A stretch of 43,029 nucleotides of DNA from Christensenella sp. UBA1252 (lineage in GTDB: Bacteria > Bacillota > Clostridia > Christensenellales > CAG-1252). This document shows, one piece after another, positions 25,895-34,871 of the stretch (its first letter is position 1; each line of letters starts with the position of its first letter). The position numbers were made by a program, and so were the translations under genes. The notes under the pieces were generated by a model that worked only from the letters and a program-made list of their open reading frames with translations, did not search any database and was not told the DNA's origin. The stretch covers positions 25,181-68,209 of the forward strand of contig DBVY01000006.1 in the NCBI GenBank assembly GCA_002308575.1. Direction: 5' to 3'.

Positions 25895-27409
25895 TTATTC
25901 CGCGGCGCTCGCTCCGCCTTCCGCCGCGGCGGCAAGGGCACGCTCGCTTTCGATCAAAGCTTGCGCTTCCGCACGGCGCTTATGCAATTCTTCGAAGATC
26001 GCTTCACGGCGCTTTCCGTAGAAGTTATCGAAAAGCATCGGAACAATCGCGAGCACAGAACCCGCAAGCGGCGCAAGAGTGACGAGATAGAACAATCCCT
26101 GCTTCGTTGCATCCGACTGGATCACGAGCTCCGACGCGTTTTGCGCCGTATGGTATCCGATGAGCCCAAGACCCATCGGGAGCCACATACCCGAAAGCGT
26201 GCTCGTTGCTTTCGTTTTCAATCCGTTGATGGACCAAACAAGACCGTCCGAGCGAATGCCCGTTCGCCACTCCATATAGTCGATCGAGTCTGCGATGATC
26301 AAGGTCGAGCACGTTCCGATCATACCGTTCGGAACGCCCGAGATGATATAGAAAAACGCAACCCAGAAAACGCTCTTGTAGCCCGAGAAGAAGAACAACA
26401 GATACATAACCGCCGTATAGACGTAACCTGCGATACAAAGGTTTCTCGGCGCGAATTTTTTTGCGAGGAGCGGAACCGCCGCCATAAAAATATAGCTCGG
26501 GATCGAACTGCCGATTCCGATAAACGTTGCGAGCGCGTAGTTATTCATCGTTTCCTTATAGAAATAGATCGCCGCGCCGTAACCCATCGAACGAAGGGAG
26601 ATCGCGACGCTTGAAAGGAAGATACAGATCAACGGGCGGTTTTTGAAGATCGCACCGATGTTCTTTCTGAATTTGATTTTTTCCGTCTTTGCGGACGAGA
26701 TCGGCTTGACTTTTTCTTTCATCGTAAAGAAAGCCATTATGCCGAACACAAGCGTTCCGACACCGATTACCATCGCGATAATAAAGTACGCGGTTTCTTG
26801 CACGCTGTGGACTCTGGTTTCGTCGAAATGCGTTTTGATATATTGCAAAATGATCGGCACCGAGCCGGGGATCGCCGTTCCGAACGTTCCCATAAACCCG
26901 GACCAAGTATAGATGCTTTTTCTTTCCTCGGGAACGGCGGAGATCTTTTGACCGAGCGTTGCGAGCGGAACGGAGAACATCGTTTGCGCGAGCCCGTAGC
27001 CGATATAGGCAACGTAGACGTACACAAGACGCCCCATCATACTGAAATTCGGAACCATAAAGATCAAAACGGTAAAGATCGAAAGCGGGAAGGACGACCA
27101 TAACACGTACGGACGCGCGTTGCCGTACTTCGTGTGCGTCATATCGACGATCGAACCGGCGATCGGGTCGGTAAACGCATCCAAGATCCTCGTTACGAGC
27201 ATAAGAACCGTGATATGCGCGGTCGGGATCAACATAAAGTCCGTCAGGAACAGCGTAAAGTAGGAAGCGAGCAATTCGCCGATGCCTCTCGAAAAGAACG
27301 TGGATCCGCAGAAGGTTACGATCGCGGACATGTTCGCGGCTTCCGGGTTGCGAACTTTTTTCTTTCTCTTATTCAATTCCGGGGCTTCTTGAACGACGGC
27401 GTTCTCCAT
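25895..27409 (-). CDS. GPH-family (MelB-like) sugar:cation symporter
   Basis: A 504-residue transporter with about 12 membrane segments. It has the glycoside-pentoside-hexuronide family signature RILDAFTDPIAGSIVDMT...GNARPY (Asp77, Asp81, Asp89, Arg99), which corresponds to the cation/sugar-site region in MelB. The family imports oligosaccharides or uronides with Na+ or H+. The first 25 residues are charged and the C-terminus is a Glu/Ala/Arg-rich cytoplasmic tail. AAAGGAG precedes the ATG. As first gene of the operon with the lyase-like protein, and beside the uronate operon, it probably imports unsaturated uronate oligomers or uronates. Confidence 0.9.
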   Translation of the reverse strand: MENAVVQEAPELNKRKKKVRNPEAANMSAIVTFCGSTFFSRGIGELLASYFTLFLTDFMLIPTAHITVLMLVTRILDAFTDPIAGSIVDMTHTKYGNARPYVLWSSFPLSIFTVLIFMVPNFSMMGRLVYVYVAYIGYGLAQTMFSVPLATLGQKISAVPEERKSIYTWSGFMGTFGTAIPGSVPIILQYIKTHFDETRVHSVQETAYFIIAMVIGVGTLVFGIMAFFTMKEKVKPISSAKTEKIKFRKNIGAIFKNRPLICIFLSSVAISLRSMGYGAAIYFYKETMNNYALATFIGIGSSIPSYIFMAAVPLLAKKFAPRNLCIAGYVYTAVMYLLFFFSGYKSVFWVAFFYIISGVPNGMIGTCSTLIIADSIDYMEWRTGIRSDGLVWSINGLKTKATSTLSGMWLPMGLGLIGYHTAQNASELVIQSDATKQGLFYLVTLAPLAGSVLAIVPMLFDNFYGKRREAIFEELHKRRAEAQALIESERALAAAAEGGASAAE

Positions 27410-27495
27410 TCAAATCTCCTTTGATCGGGTTTTCCTTCACGGGAAATGAAACCGAAAAAAACGCTTTCTTATGTAAAACAGCGCTTAATAAATAA

Positions 27496-27524
27496 ATTAT
27501 AGCATAACCGCGCGCGTATGTAAA
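27496..27524 (-). promoter_or_regulatory. Sigma-A promoter of the symporter operon with palindromic spacer
   Basis: TTTACA (27519-27524), a 17-nt spacer and perfect TATAAT (27496-27501) on the minus strand. The spacer and edge of the -35 (27503-27520) form an interrupted inverted repeat with CATA/TATG ends and a CGCGCG core, suitable for a repressor. The leader is about 85 nt. From 27525 to 27643 nothing else is seen. Confidence 0.8.
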
Positions 27525-27643
27525 GAGGGAATTTTTACCGATTTTTCCGCAAAGAAGCAACCAGACCGAACCGCCCTATTTCAGAGAAACGACCCCGCGG
27601 AAAAAGGGGTGAGAAAAGAATAATTTCACGCTTTCTACGAAAA

Positions 27644-27687
27644 GAAAAACGGCGCGTTTCCGAATGTGGAAACACGACGTTTTTTTT
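27644..27687. terminator. Terminator of the uronate operon (after uxaC)
   Basis: A 13-bp stem with one mismatch and one G-U (27649-27661 with 27668-27680) and a 6-nt loop. A T5 tail follows on the minus strand, and a T run on the plus strand makes it potentially bidirectional. Confidence 0.8.
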
Positions 27688-27712
27688 CTTGAAATATTCG
27701 GATCTTTACGAA

Positions 27713-29104
27713 TTATTCAAAAATCGTAAAGAAACGCTTCGCGTTGTTGTAAGAAACGTCCGCGATCACTTTTCTGAGGACTCCTTGATCTTTCGTAAAC
27801 TCGCCTTTTTCCGAAAGCTCTCCGACGTAGGAGCAAAGTAAACGACGGAAATAATCGTGGCGCGTATAGGAAATGAAGCTGCGACTGTCCGTCAGCATCC
27901 CGACGAAAGAACCGAAATGAGAAAGTTCGGAAAGCGCCTTGAAATGGTTTTGAATGCCGATTTTCGTGTCGTTAAACCACCAAGCGGCGCCCATTTGGAT
28001 CTTGCCTTTAACGCCGTCCTGTCCGCCTTGGAAACAGCCGATGATCGTTCCGATATACGCGTTATCCGCCGGATTTAAGTTGAAAATGATCGTTTTTCCG
28101 AGCGCACCTTGGGCGTTTAAATCGTCCAGAAGATCGCGAAGTCCCGTTTGATAGGGTTTTGTGGAAACGGAATCGAAGCCCGTATCCGCGCCGAGGCGAA
28201 CGTTCATCAGCGTATTGTTGTTGCGCATTGCGCCGATATGGAGTTGCGCGCTGAATCCGCGTTTGTAGCACTCTTTCAAAAGGAATTTGAGCATATAGCT
28301 CTTATAGCCGTCGTAATCGACCTTTTCGAGATCGCCTTTGAGTCCCGCACGGAAAGACGCGTCCGCGTCCTCTCTCGATATCTTTTTGTAATTCAAGCCT
28401 TCGATCGCAAAATCCGAAGTGACCGCGCCCTGCTCTTTGAAGGCGTCCAATCTTTGACAAAGCGCGTCCTCCATATCTTCGAGGTTGCGGATCACGAACG
28501 ACGCGACGTCGCCGAGTTTGGCGATGTTTTTCGCGAATTCCGGGCTGTCGATATTGATCGCGCGGTCGCCGCGGAACGCCGGCAAAATTTTCGTCTTGAT
28601 CTCGTTCTTTTCGCGAAGAAGCCGATGATAGCGAAGATCGCAGAAGATCTCTTCCGTCGTGCAAACGGTGTCCACGTTGCTCATTCCGATCGCGGTAAGC
28701 GGCGAAAACGAAGTTTTTTCGATCACGGCGTTCGCCGCGTCCCAAATCTTTTTCGCATAGGTGCGGGTCAGCGGATACTTGACCCCGAAATAAAACTCCA
28801 ATTCGAATTGCGACCAAAGATATAAAGGATTTCCGACCGCCGTTTCGAGCATCGAGATATACGAATAAAACTTATCGTAATCGGACGCGTCGCCCGTTAT
28901 AAACTCTTCGCCGATGCCGAACGTGCGCATTTGACGCCACTTATAGTGGTCGCCTTTGAGCCAAATCTCCGTCAGATTTTTATACGGTTTATTTTCGTAC
29001 ATTTCCTTGACGGACAAATGGCAATGATAATCGAAGATCGGGAATTCCGTTGCGTACTTATAGAGTTTCTTCGCCGTTGCGTTTGTCAATAAAACGTTAT
29101 TCAT
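27713..29104 (-). CDS. uxaC: Uronate (glucuronate/galacturonate) isomerase
   Basis: The 463-residue UxaC is an amidohydrolase-fold enzyme converting D-glucuronate to D-fructuronate and D-galacturonate to D-tagaturonate. The metal-binding HCHL lies at 27-30 in IFDYHCHL. Other family features are KGDHYKWRQMR, the AFRGD segment, LHIGAMRNNN and the C-terminal LTDSRSF...RHDYFRR. The length matches the family (about 465-470). GGAGAAAAA precedes the ATG. It ends the uronate operon. The next enzymes of the classical route (UxaB/UxuB, UxaA/UxuA) are not in the window. Confidence 0.95.
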   Translation of the reverse strand: MNNVLLTNATAKKLYKYATEFPIFDYHCHLSVKEMYENKPYKNLTEIWLKGDHYKWRQMRTFGIGEEFITGDASDYDKFYSYISMLETAVGNPLYLWSQFELEFYFGVKYPLTRTYAKKIWDAANAVIEKTSFSPLTAIGMSNVDTVCTTEEIFCDLRYHRLLREKNEIKTKILPAFRGDRAINIDSPEFAKNIAKLGDVASFVIRNLEDMEDALCQRLDAFKEQGAVTSDFAIEGLNYKKISREDADASFRAGLKGDLEKVDYDGYKSYMLKFLLKECYKRGFSAQLHIGAMRNNNTLMNVRLGADTGFDSVSTKPYQTGLRDLLDDLNAQGALGKTIIFNLNPADNAYIGTIIGCFQGGQDGVKGKIQMGAAWWFNDTKIGIQNHFKALSELSHFGSFVGMLTDSRSFISYTRHDYFRRLLCSYVGELSEKGEFTKDQGVLRKVIADVSYNNAKRFFTIFE

Positions 29105-29129
29105 TTTTTCTCCTTATCGGTAGTTATTA

Positions 29130-30149
29130 TTAATCTTCCGGAAGCGCGGCAAGTTCGCTTTGACACGCCGCCTTGTTGTCGTCATTCAAGAATTTCGTCA
29201 ATTCTCTCGTTTCGAATTTCTTTGCGATGCTGCAATCGACGTCGTCGTAGCTGAATTGATAGGTTCTGTCGATCCTGCCTTCCCCTTTCTTTCCGCTGAC
29301 TTTTGCAACGACGCGCGATTTGACGGTGATCGAACGGAACAAACCGCTCGGCCAAATCTCATACTCGAGGGTCATATCCAAGATCTCGATATCTTTCATA
29401 ACGTCGCCCGTTCCTTCTTTCAAGCGGCGGAGCGTTTCTTCCGAAGCGTTCATCTTCTCGATATCGGTCGTAAACGAAACGACGTAATAAGGCGCACTAT
29501 CCGACGGAGCCGTGATCGAAGCAGACTCGATCAAAGAAGCGTCGATCTCGTTATAAGCGCTCTGTCTGGATCCCATATCGATCGGAAGATCGAACCAACT
29601 GTAAAACATATACGGCGTTTCGTTTGAAAGATCCGGCTCGTTTGCCGTAACGTCCGGATCATTCCACGTGACCCTGTACTCTTTCGTTTTTCTGTCATAC
29701 GAAACGTTTCCAGTCACGTCTTCCAATTTTTGATCGTTATAATAAACGCGGCGCTTTGCGGTGTTCAGACTACCGCCGGTATAAGCGAAGGTTTCGTAAA
29801 AAGAATTCATTCTCTCTTGCGTTCTGTAATAGTCGGAGCAAGTGTACTTATTACCGGACGTTGCGTCGACGTGCGCCGCAAAATAGAATTGTTTACAGTT
29901 GATGTGGTTATACGTCGTGTAAACCAAAAGGTTCGCCGCCTTTTGCTTTGAGGACGAAGCGGAAGAAAGCATCGTATCGACACTATACCAATGCGCGGCG
30001 CCGTCTTGGATCGAATCGGCCGGAGGCGCAAGCAAACCTTTCTTGACCTCGTGGAAGACTTCGGGGGTGCCGCGCGTTACGCCGTAAATCATAACGCCGC
30101 CGGTCAATGCGATCAAAACCGCTAAAATGATAACCAGTACTTTTTTCAT
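29130..30149 (-). CDS. Membrane-anchored extracytoplasmic protein of unknown function
   Basis: The 339-residue protein has an N-terminal membrane helix or uncleaved signal (about 4-24, no lipobox) and an otherwise soluble, exported domain rich in aromatic residues. No catalytic motif is recognised. The segments VYYNDQKLEDVTGNVSYDRKTKEYRVTW and SITVKSRVVAKVSGKKGEGRI suggest a beta-rich fold. GGAGGGA precedes the ATG. It lies between the phosphoesterase lipoprotein (10 nt away) and uxaC (25 nt), so it belongs to the uronate operon. A role in binding glycan at the surface is possible but unsupported by homology. Confidence 0.75.
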   Translation of the reverse strand: MKKVLVIILAVLIALTGGVMIYGVTRGTPEVFHEVKKGLLAPPADSIQDGAAHWYSVDTMLSSASSSKQKAANLLVYTTYNHINCKQFYFAAHVDATSGNKYTCSDYYRTQERMNSFYETFAYTGGSLNTAKRRVYYNDQKLEDVTGNVSYDRKTKEYRVTWNDPDVTANEPDLSNETPYMFYSWFDLPIDMGSRQSAYNEIDASLIESASITAPSDSAPYYVVSFTTDIEKMNASEETLRRLKEGTGDVMKDIEILDMTLEYEIWPSGLFRSITVKSRVVAKVSGKKGEGRIDRTYQFSYDDVDCSIAKKFETRELTKFLNDDNKAACQSELAALPED

Positions 30150-30159
30150 ATGTCCCTCC

Positions 30160-32256
30160 TTATTTCAACGCGCTATACGCCATTGTTTCTGTGTTGATTT
30201 TCAAATTTCGATCGCTCGGAGCGAGATCGATCGAGCCGTCCAAATGTTCGATCACGGAAACCGACTCCAAACTGTCGTTCGCAAGGCAGAGGAGAACGGG
30301 GCCGGAGAAGCAAGCGTCCATCAACGCGCCGAGCTTGATAAAACCGACGCCTTGTTTATCGTTCGCCGTGATATAATCCGCGACTTCGAGTCCCATCAGC
30401 ATATCTTTCACGTTCAGCGTTCGGATCAATCCTTTTACGGACTCCAACGCTTTGTAAGCGTTCGTGTTCTCGTTAAAGTTCAAATAATTCTTAACGACCG
30501 AGATATTCAATGAGGAAACAATGCCGACGAGCAGATTGTTCGAACAAACGTCAAGCGTTCCGTACTTAAACAAATTCGCCATCGAACCCGAAAGATCGAC
30601 CAACGCGACGTTTTCGTTGATCGCGTGCATTTTCGTAAACAGATCGAATTCCGAAATCGCTTCGAACACGCTGAAAATCGAATACTTCAAAAGCACGTAA
30701 CGCGCGTCGGTGACCGAAACGCTTTCGTCGCCGCCGAACAGGACGGACGCATAGCTCATCGCGAGATTAAAGACCGTCGTGTATTCGGAAGACGGGATCT
30801 TGACGCCGTACTTCTCCGCGATCGCTTCGACGGAGTTTTCGCCCTGTTTCGCATCCTTCTTATAGAGCGGCATTTTGACGAAGCCCAAGATCAGGTCGTT
30901 ATAGATCGAAGACGCAAGCGCGTCGATCTCTCGATCCTTTTCCCCGCCTTTCTTGATATCGAAATAGCCGAGGATCCGATAGATCATATCCATATCGACG
31001 GTGTTTTTGACCTTGGCGAGCATGCTCTCGTCCAAATCCTTCACGGAATAGGCGCGGAAATCGGAAAGAATCGCCGCTTTTTCTTCCGCGGAAAGCGAAG
31101 ACGGCAGATACTTTTCTTTGATCGAATTCATATTCCAAGTGCGGATATAAACGTCGTTCCCTTTCGCTTGGAAAACGCGAACGGGCGTCGGATCGTTGCA
31201 GAGCGACGCGGTATTGATATCGAGGATCTTATTTCCCGCTTTCGAGGTATAGATCGCGTTGTCCTGAATATGGATATGCCCGGTGAAGATATATTTCATG
31301 CCGGCGTCCGCAAGAACGTCCGCCACGTAATACCCTTCGGGATTATTCGTCAGCATATTTTTCGCCTTGATCATCGGGCCGAAGTGAGAAATCAAAGGAA
31401 AGTGCATCATTCCGAGCGGGATCTTACCGTCCGTGATCGCCTCTTCGGTCTTCTGTTTCGCCCAAAGGAGCAAGCTTTCGGTCATCGCGCCGTCGTGGCG
31501 ATTGCGAACGTTCGGATAGGGCTTTCCGTCGTACAAAAGGTTCTCCCCGTTGGCGTCCGTTACGTAATTCGTCATCACGTGATTGACCATATCGATCGCG
31601 ATCAAACGATACTTATCCGAGAGATCGGCGACGTAGGAAAGGTTATCCCCGTCCTCGAATTCGTCGTTTTTGAGATCGTCCGTTCCCGCGTTTTTATAGA
31701 ATTCTTTGACTTCCTGCGCGGAATATCCGAAGTTTTTATAGATCGAAGCGAATTCGGATTCCGTCGTCGGATCGGCAACGGCCGAAACGCCGCCCGCATA
31801 GGTGTACGCCCGACTGTTCAAATCGTGGTTGCCGGGGATCGTGAAAACTTTGATGCCAGCATCTTCGAGCCTTTGGAGCTCGCGCGCGACCGCGCGTTGG
31901 GTGATTTCGCCGCCGTCATCCGCGTTGTCGCCCGAAAGCAGAACGATATCCAAATCGGATTCCTCGATGATGCGATCCACCGCCGTCTTCAAGATCGCTT
32001 CCGAAAGATCCAAGAGTTTGATTCCTTTGGATTCGTAGGTTTTGAAATCGGCGCAGGTCATATCCACCGCCTGTGTTTCGCTCATTACGTGGATATCCGC
32101 GAGAACGCCGATCGCAATATCGTTTTTGCCGTCGGAAATATACTTTCCGAATTCGGAAGCTTCGGTCTTCTTTTCCCCATCGCAAGCCGAAAAAATCGGC
32201 AGGCAAAGGCAGAGGATAAAAAGGATACTTATGAATACGGAAAGCGTTTTCTTCAT
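30160..32256 (-). CDS. Metallophosphoesterase lipoprotein (copy 3, different subfamily)
   Basis: The 698-residue protein has a lipoprotein signal ending in FSAC (Cys25) and a calcineurin-like phosphoesterase domain: D-x-H at 54-56, GD at 109-110, GNHD at 142-145, a His in MMHFPL and GHIH. The domain spans about 45-370. A further 330-residue, mostly helical C-terminal region has no recognised family. ATG 32256 (MKKTLSV) is chosen because AAGGAG is 5 nt upstream and it gives a proper signal peptide. It is 2 nt after the FAH gene. It is only distantly related to the two phosphoesterases in the neighbouring operon, and acts outside the cell membrane on an unknown phosphoester. Confidence 0.88.
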   Translation of the reverse strand: MKKTLSVFISILFILCLCLPIFSACDGEKKTEASEFGKYISDGKNDIAIGVLADIHVMSETQAVDMTCADFKTYESKGIKLLDLSEAILKTAVDRIIEESDLDIVLLSGDNADDGGEITQRAVARELQRLEDAGIKVFTIPGNHDLNSRAYTYAGGVSAVADPTTESEFASIYKNFGYSAQEVKEFYKNAGTDDLKNDEFEDGDNLSYVADLSDKYRLIAIDMVNHVMTNYVTDANGENLLYDGKPYPNVRNRHDGAMTESLLLWAKQKTEEAITDGKIPLGMMHFPLISHFGPMIKAKNMLTNNPEGYYVADVLADAGMKYIFTGHIHIQDNAIYTSKAGNKILDINTASLCNDPTPVRVFQAKGNDVYIRTWNMNSIKEKYLPSSLSAEEKAAILSDFRAYSVKDLDESMLAKVKNTVDMDMIYRILGYFDIKKGGEKDREIDALASSIYNDLILGFVKMPLYKKDAKQGENSVEAIAEKYGVKIPSSEYTTVFNLAMSYASVLFGGDESVSVTDARYVLLKYSIFSVFEAISEFDLFTKMHAINENVALVDLSGSMANLFKYGTLDVCSNNLLVGIVSSLNISVVKNYLNFNENTNAYKALESVKGLIRTLNVKDMLMGLEVADYITANDKQGVGFIKLGALMDACFSGPVLLCLANDSLESVSVIEHLDGSIDLAPSDRNLKINTETMAYSALK

Positions 32257-32258
32257 TT

Positions 32259-33014
32259 TTACTCCTTCGCAACTGTATTCGAAAGCGTGCAAACGCCTTC
32301 GATCTCAACTTCGAACGTGTCGCCGACGGAAAGCGACCCGATCCCTTCCGGCGTTCCCGTCAGGATCACGTCACCCGGTTCCAACGTCATAACGCCCGAA
32401 ATAAAAGAAATCGAACGCTCGAAGCTGTTAATAAGATCGCGCGCGTGCCCGCGTTGGACGATTTCACCGTTCTTTTTGCCGATCACGGTCAATCCTTCGT
32501 GATCGACGTCCGTTTCGATATAGGGTCCGATCGGACAAAAGGTGTCGAACCCTTTCGCTCTCGTCCATTGTCCGTCGCGCTTTTGCATATCGCGTTCGGT
32601 CACGTCGTTCGCGGCGGTAAAACCGAGAACGTAAGAAAGGGCGTCCGACTCCTTGACGTTTTTCGCCGTCTTTCCGATCACGATCGCGATCTCCGCTTCG
32701 TAATCGACCTTCGTGGCGGACGCGGGATAGACGATCGCGTCACCAGAAGCAATAACCGAAGTCGACGGTTTCAAAAAGATCGTCGGTTCGGGGAGAACGT
32801 CCAAATGCAATTCCTCGGCGTGCTTTTTATAATTTGCGCCGAGGCAAACGACTTTTTTCGGAGAAACGGGCGGCAAAATCTTGACCGCTCCGTCATAGGG
32901 TTCGGACAGCGCCCCCCATTCCCCGAAGATATCTCCGAGGATCAAGTGGTATCCGTCCGCTTTGACTTCCGCGTAAAAAGCACCGTCTTCCGTTCGTATG
33001 CGCGCGATTTTCAT
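32259..33014 (-). CDS. FAH-family hydrolase/isomerase
   Basis: The 251-residue protein has the fumarylacetoacetate-hydrolase fold in its C-terminal two thirds: GANYKKHAEE, FLKPSTSV, VDYEAEIAIVIGK (metal-binding Glu residues), GFTAANDVTERD and the ending GDVILTGTPEGIG. Members cleave or tautomerise 2,4-diketo acids, for example fumarylpyruvate or 2,4-diketo-3-deoxy sugar acids. In this operon, a role on a diketo-deoxy intermediate from uronate or deoxysugar breakdown is plausible, but that is inference. The ATG overlaps the GH105-like gene stop by 4 nt (ATGA). Confidence 0.9.
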   Translation of the reverse strand: MKIARIRTEDGAFYAEVKADGYHLILGDIFGEWGALSEPYDGAVKILPPVSPKKVVCLGANYKKHAEELHLDVLPEPTIFLKPSTSVIASGDAIVYPASATKVDYEAEIAIVIGKTAKNVKESDALSYVLGFTAANDVTERDMQKRDGQWTRAKGFDTFCPIGPYIETDVDHEGLTVIGKKNGEIVQRGHARDLINSFERSISFISGVMTLEPGDVILTGTPEGIGSLSVGDTFEVEIEGVCTLSNTVAKE

Positions 33015-34084
33015 TCTGCACCGCCTTCTTTGATTTTTCCTTCGTGGACAAGTTTATCTCGCTCGATGGACGCCCAAAGGAACGCCGCGACACCGTAGGT
33101 CAGATTGGGGCAACGCAGAATACAGGCGTAACCGCAAAACGGAAGAACGGGAAGCGGGATCGTGGGACCGCTGATCTTCGTAAAGAGCACGGCGCCGTTT
33201 TCCTTGCATTTGACGCAGGAAACCGCGAACGCATACGCCTTTTCCGCAACGGGAAGGTATTCTTCGCCGATATAGCCTTTTCGGACGGCGTGGAAGATCC
33301 CGTCCGCGATCAGAGCGGCGGCGGACGACTCCAAATAGGTTATTTTCTTACCGAGCAACGTGCGGAACCCGCCCGACGGCTCTTGCATTTTGGAAACGGC
33401 GTCCACCGTTTGGCGAAGAACCTCGATGATCCTCTCCTTTTCGGGATGATCGCCGATATCGTCCAAGATTTTCGGAAGCGCGGAAACGACCCAGCCGTTT
33501 CCTCTCGCCCAATACAATTTGCGATTCGGATAATGCCTGCCCTTTTTGACCCAAAACGAATGATACCAAAGGTGATCGTCTTTATCCATCATACAGTCGG
33601 CGTACAAAGCGGGCTGACGGGCGGCGATCTCCAAGAGTTCCGCATCTCCTTCCCTTTTCGCATAGCGCGCGGGGAAGACGCTGAACATCATCAAACTATC
33701 CACCCAAATCGACTTCGGATAAAATTTCCCGACCGTCGCTTTACCGAGGTGATTGACGGCGTCCTTATAGACGCGCGGCTCGTTCTTGATATAGTCGAGA
33801 ACTTTGTCCGTCAATTTTTTATACGCTTCTTTGCCGGTCTTGGAATAGACCGCGTAAGAGATAAACCCGGGCGCGGCGGTATCCGCCGAGGCGACCTCGG
33901 GTTCGTTCTTTACGTAATAATCGCAAAAAGCTTGGAGAAAGGGCAAATACTTTTCCGTTCCGAGATAATCGTCCAGATCGGAAAGCGCGGCGCCCATGAT
34001 CCCCTGTCCCCACGTCCAACGCATTTCGGGGTCTTTGCTTTTAACGATGTAATCCGCCAGTTTTTCGGCTAACGCAATGCTCAT
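33011..34084 (-). CDS. GH88/GH105 unsaturated uronyl hydrolase
   Basis: The 357-residue protein has (alpha/alpha)6-barrel features of the GH105/GH88 group: MRWTWGQGIM at 21-30, WVDSLMM at 127-133 with the likely catalytic Asp129, WYHSFW, and YWARGNGW at 191-198. These enzymes hydrate the C4=C5 double bond of unsaturated uronates made by polysaccharide lyases, releasing 5-keto-4-deoxyuronate. There is no signal peptide, so it acts in the cytoplasm on imported oligomers. ATG 34084 overlaps the previous stop by 1 nt (TAATG). Its product is the substrate of the KduI encoded in the same operon. A GH88-type glucuronyl specificity is not excluded. Confidence 0.92.
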   Translation of the reverse strand: MSIALAEKLADYIVKSKDPEMRWTWGQGIMGAALSDLDDYLGTEKYLPFLQAFCDYYVKNEPEVASADTAAPGFISYAVYSKTGKEAYKKLTDKVLDYIKNEPRVYKDAVNHLGKATVGKFYPKSIWVDSLMMFSVFPARYAKREGDAELLEIAARQPALYADCMMDKDDHLWYHSFWVKKGRHYPNRKLYWARGNGWVVSALPKILDDIGDHPEKERIIEVLRQTVDAVSKMQEPSGGFRTLLGKKITYLESSAAALIADGIFHAVRKGYIGEEYLPVAEKAYAFAVSCVKCKENGAVLFTKISGPTIPLPVLPFCGYACILRCPNLTYGVAAFLWASIERDKLVHEGKIKEGGAE

Positions 34085-34860
34085 TATTTCAAATCCTCTC
34101 CGTAGCCGATCTTGCGGATATGTTCGACGCTCTTCGCGATCTCGCTGAACGGATGCTTGGTGTTCTGCTCGATCGCGCCGTAGGTCACGCCGTTCGCGTT
34201 CGCCGCGTCGATGATCCAATTAAAATCGATCACGCCGTCGCCGAGCGCATAGTTCGCGGGATTCCTTCCGACGAATTTGCGATACAGCGCGTAGTCGCGG
34301 AGATGGATTCCTCTGACTCTGCCGGACAGGCGTTCGAGCATCTTTTCAACGTTAATGCCCGCTTTCGTCGTCCAATACGTGTCGATAATAAAGTTCATAT
34401 CCTCGCTCATATTTTCGAGAATGATATCAAATCTCGTGCCTTCGCCGCTGCGAATGAATTCGAAGTCATGGTGATGGTAGCAAAGCTGAATCCCGTGCTC
34501 CTTGTATTTCTTCGCAAGTTCGCTCGCCCATTTACAGAATTCCACGAGCTTTTCGTCCGACCCGATGATACACTCGGTCGGGAGAACGGAGATGATCGCG
34601 ATCTTGCAATCCGTCGCGTTTAAAAATTTCAAGCACTTATCGAATTCGTCCGCAAGGATATGCGGTTTGATCTGCGCGGAAACGACCTCGATCCCGTAGG
34701 CTTCTTTCGCCTTCGTAAACGCCTCGATATCCGAATCATCGAAATTGATACGCGCCGCCTCGACGTACTTGATTCCGAGGGAATGCAAGGTGCGCAAGGT
34801 ATCGAAAAGATTCTTCTGCGCCTGCTTACGGCAGGTAAAAAGTTGCAAACCGATTTTCAT
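34084..34860 (-). CDS. Sugar phosphate isomerase/epimerase-like TIM barrel
   Basis: The 258-residue protein fits the AP_endonuc_2/xylose-isomerase-like fold: MKIGLQLFTCR start, the CYHHHDFEF strand (His129-131), a metal-site Asp160 in MNFIIDTYW, HLRDY with His186, and an AIEQNTK segment supplying a late Glu. Such enzymes isomerise or epimerise sugars and keto acids. The ATG follows AAGGAG. Embedded between kduI and the GH105-like gene, it may process a uronate-derived keto sugar. It might partly compensate for the absence of kduD or uxaB, but this is speculative. Confidence 0.85.
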   Translation of the reverse strand: MKIGLQLFTCRKQAQKNLFDTLRTLHSLGIKYVEAARINFDDSDIEAFTKAKEAYGIEVVSAQIKPHILADEFDKCLKFLNATDCKIAIISVLPTECIIGSDEKLVEFCKWASELAKKYKEHGIQLCYHHHDFEFIRSGEGTRFDIILENMSEDMNFIIDTYWTTKAGINVEKMLERLSGRVRGIHLRDYALYRKFVGRNPANYALGDGVIDFNWIIDAANANGVTYGAIEQNTKHPFSEIAKSVEHIRKIGYGEDLK

Positions 34861-34871
34861 AAAACTCCTTT

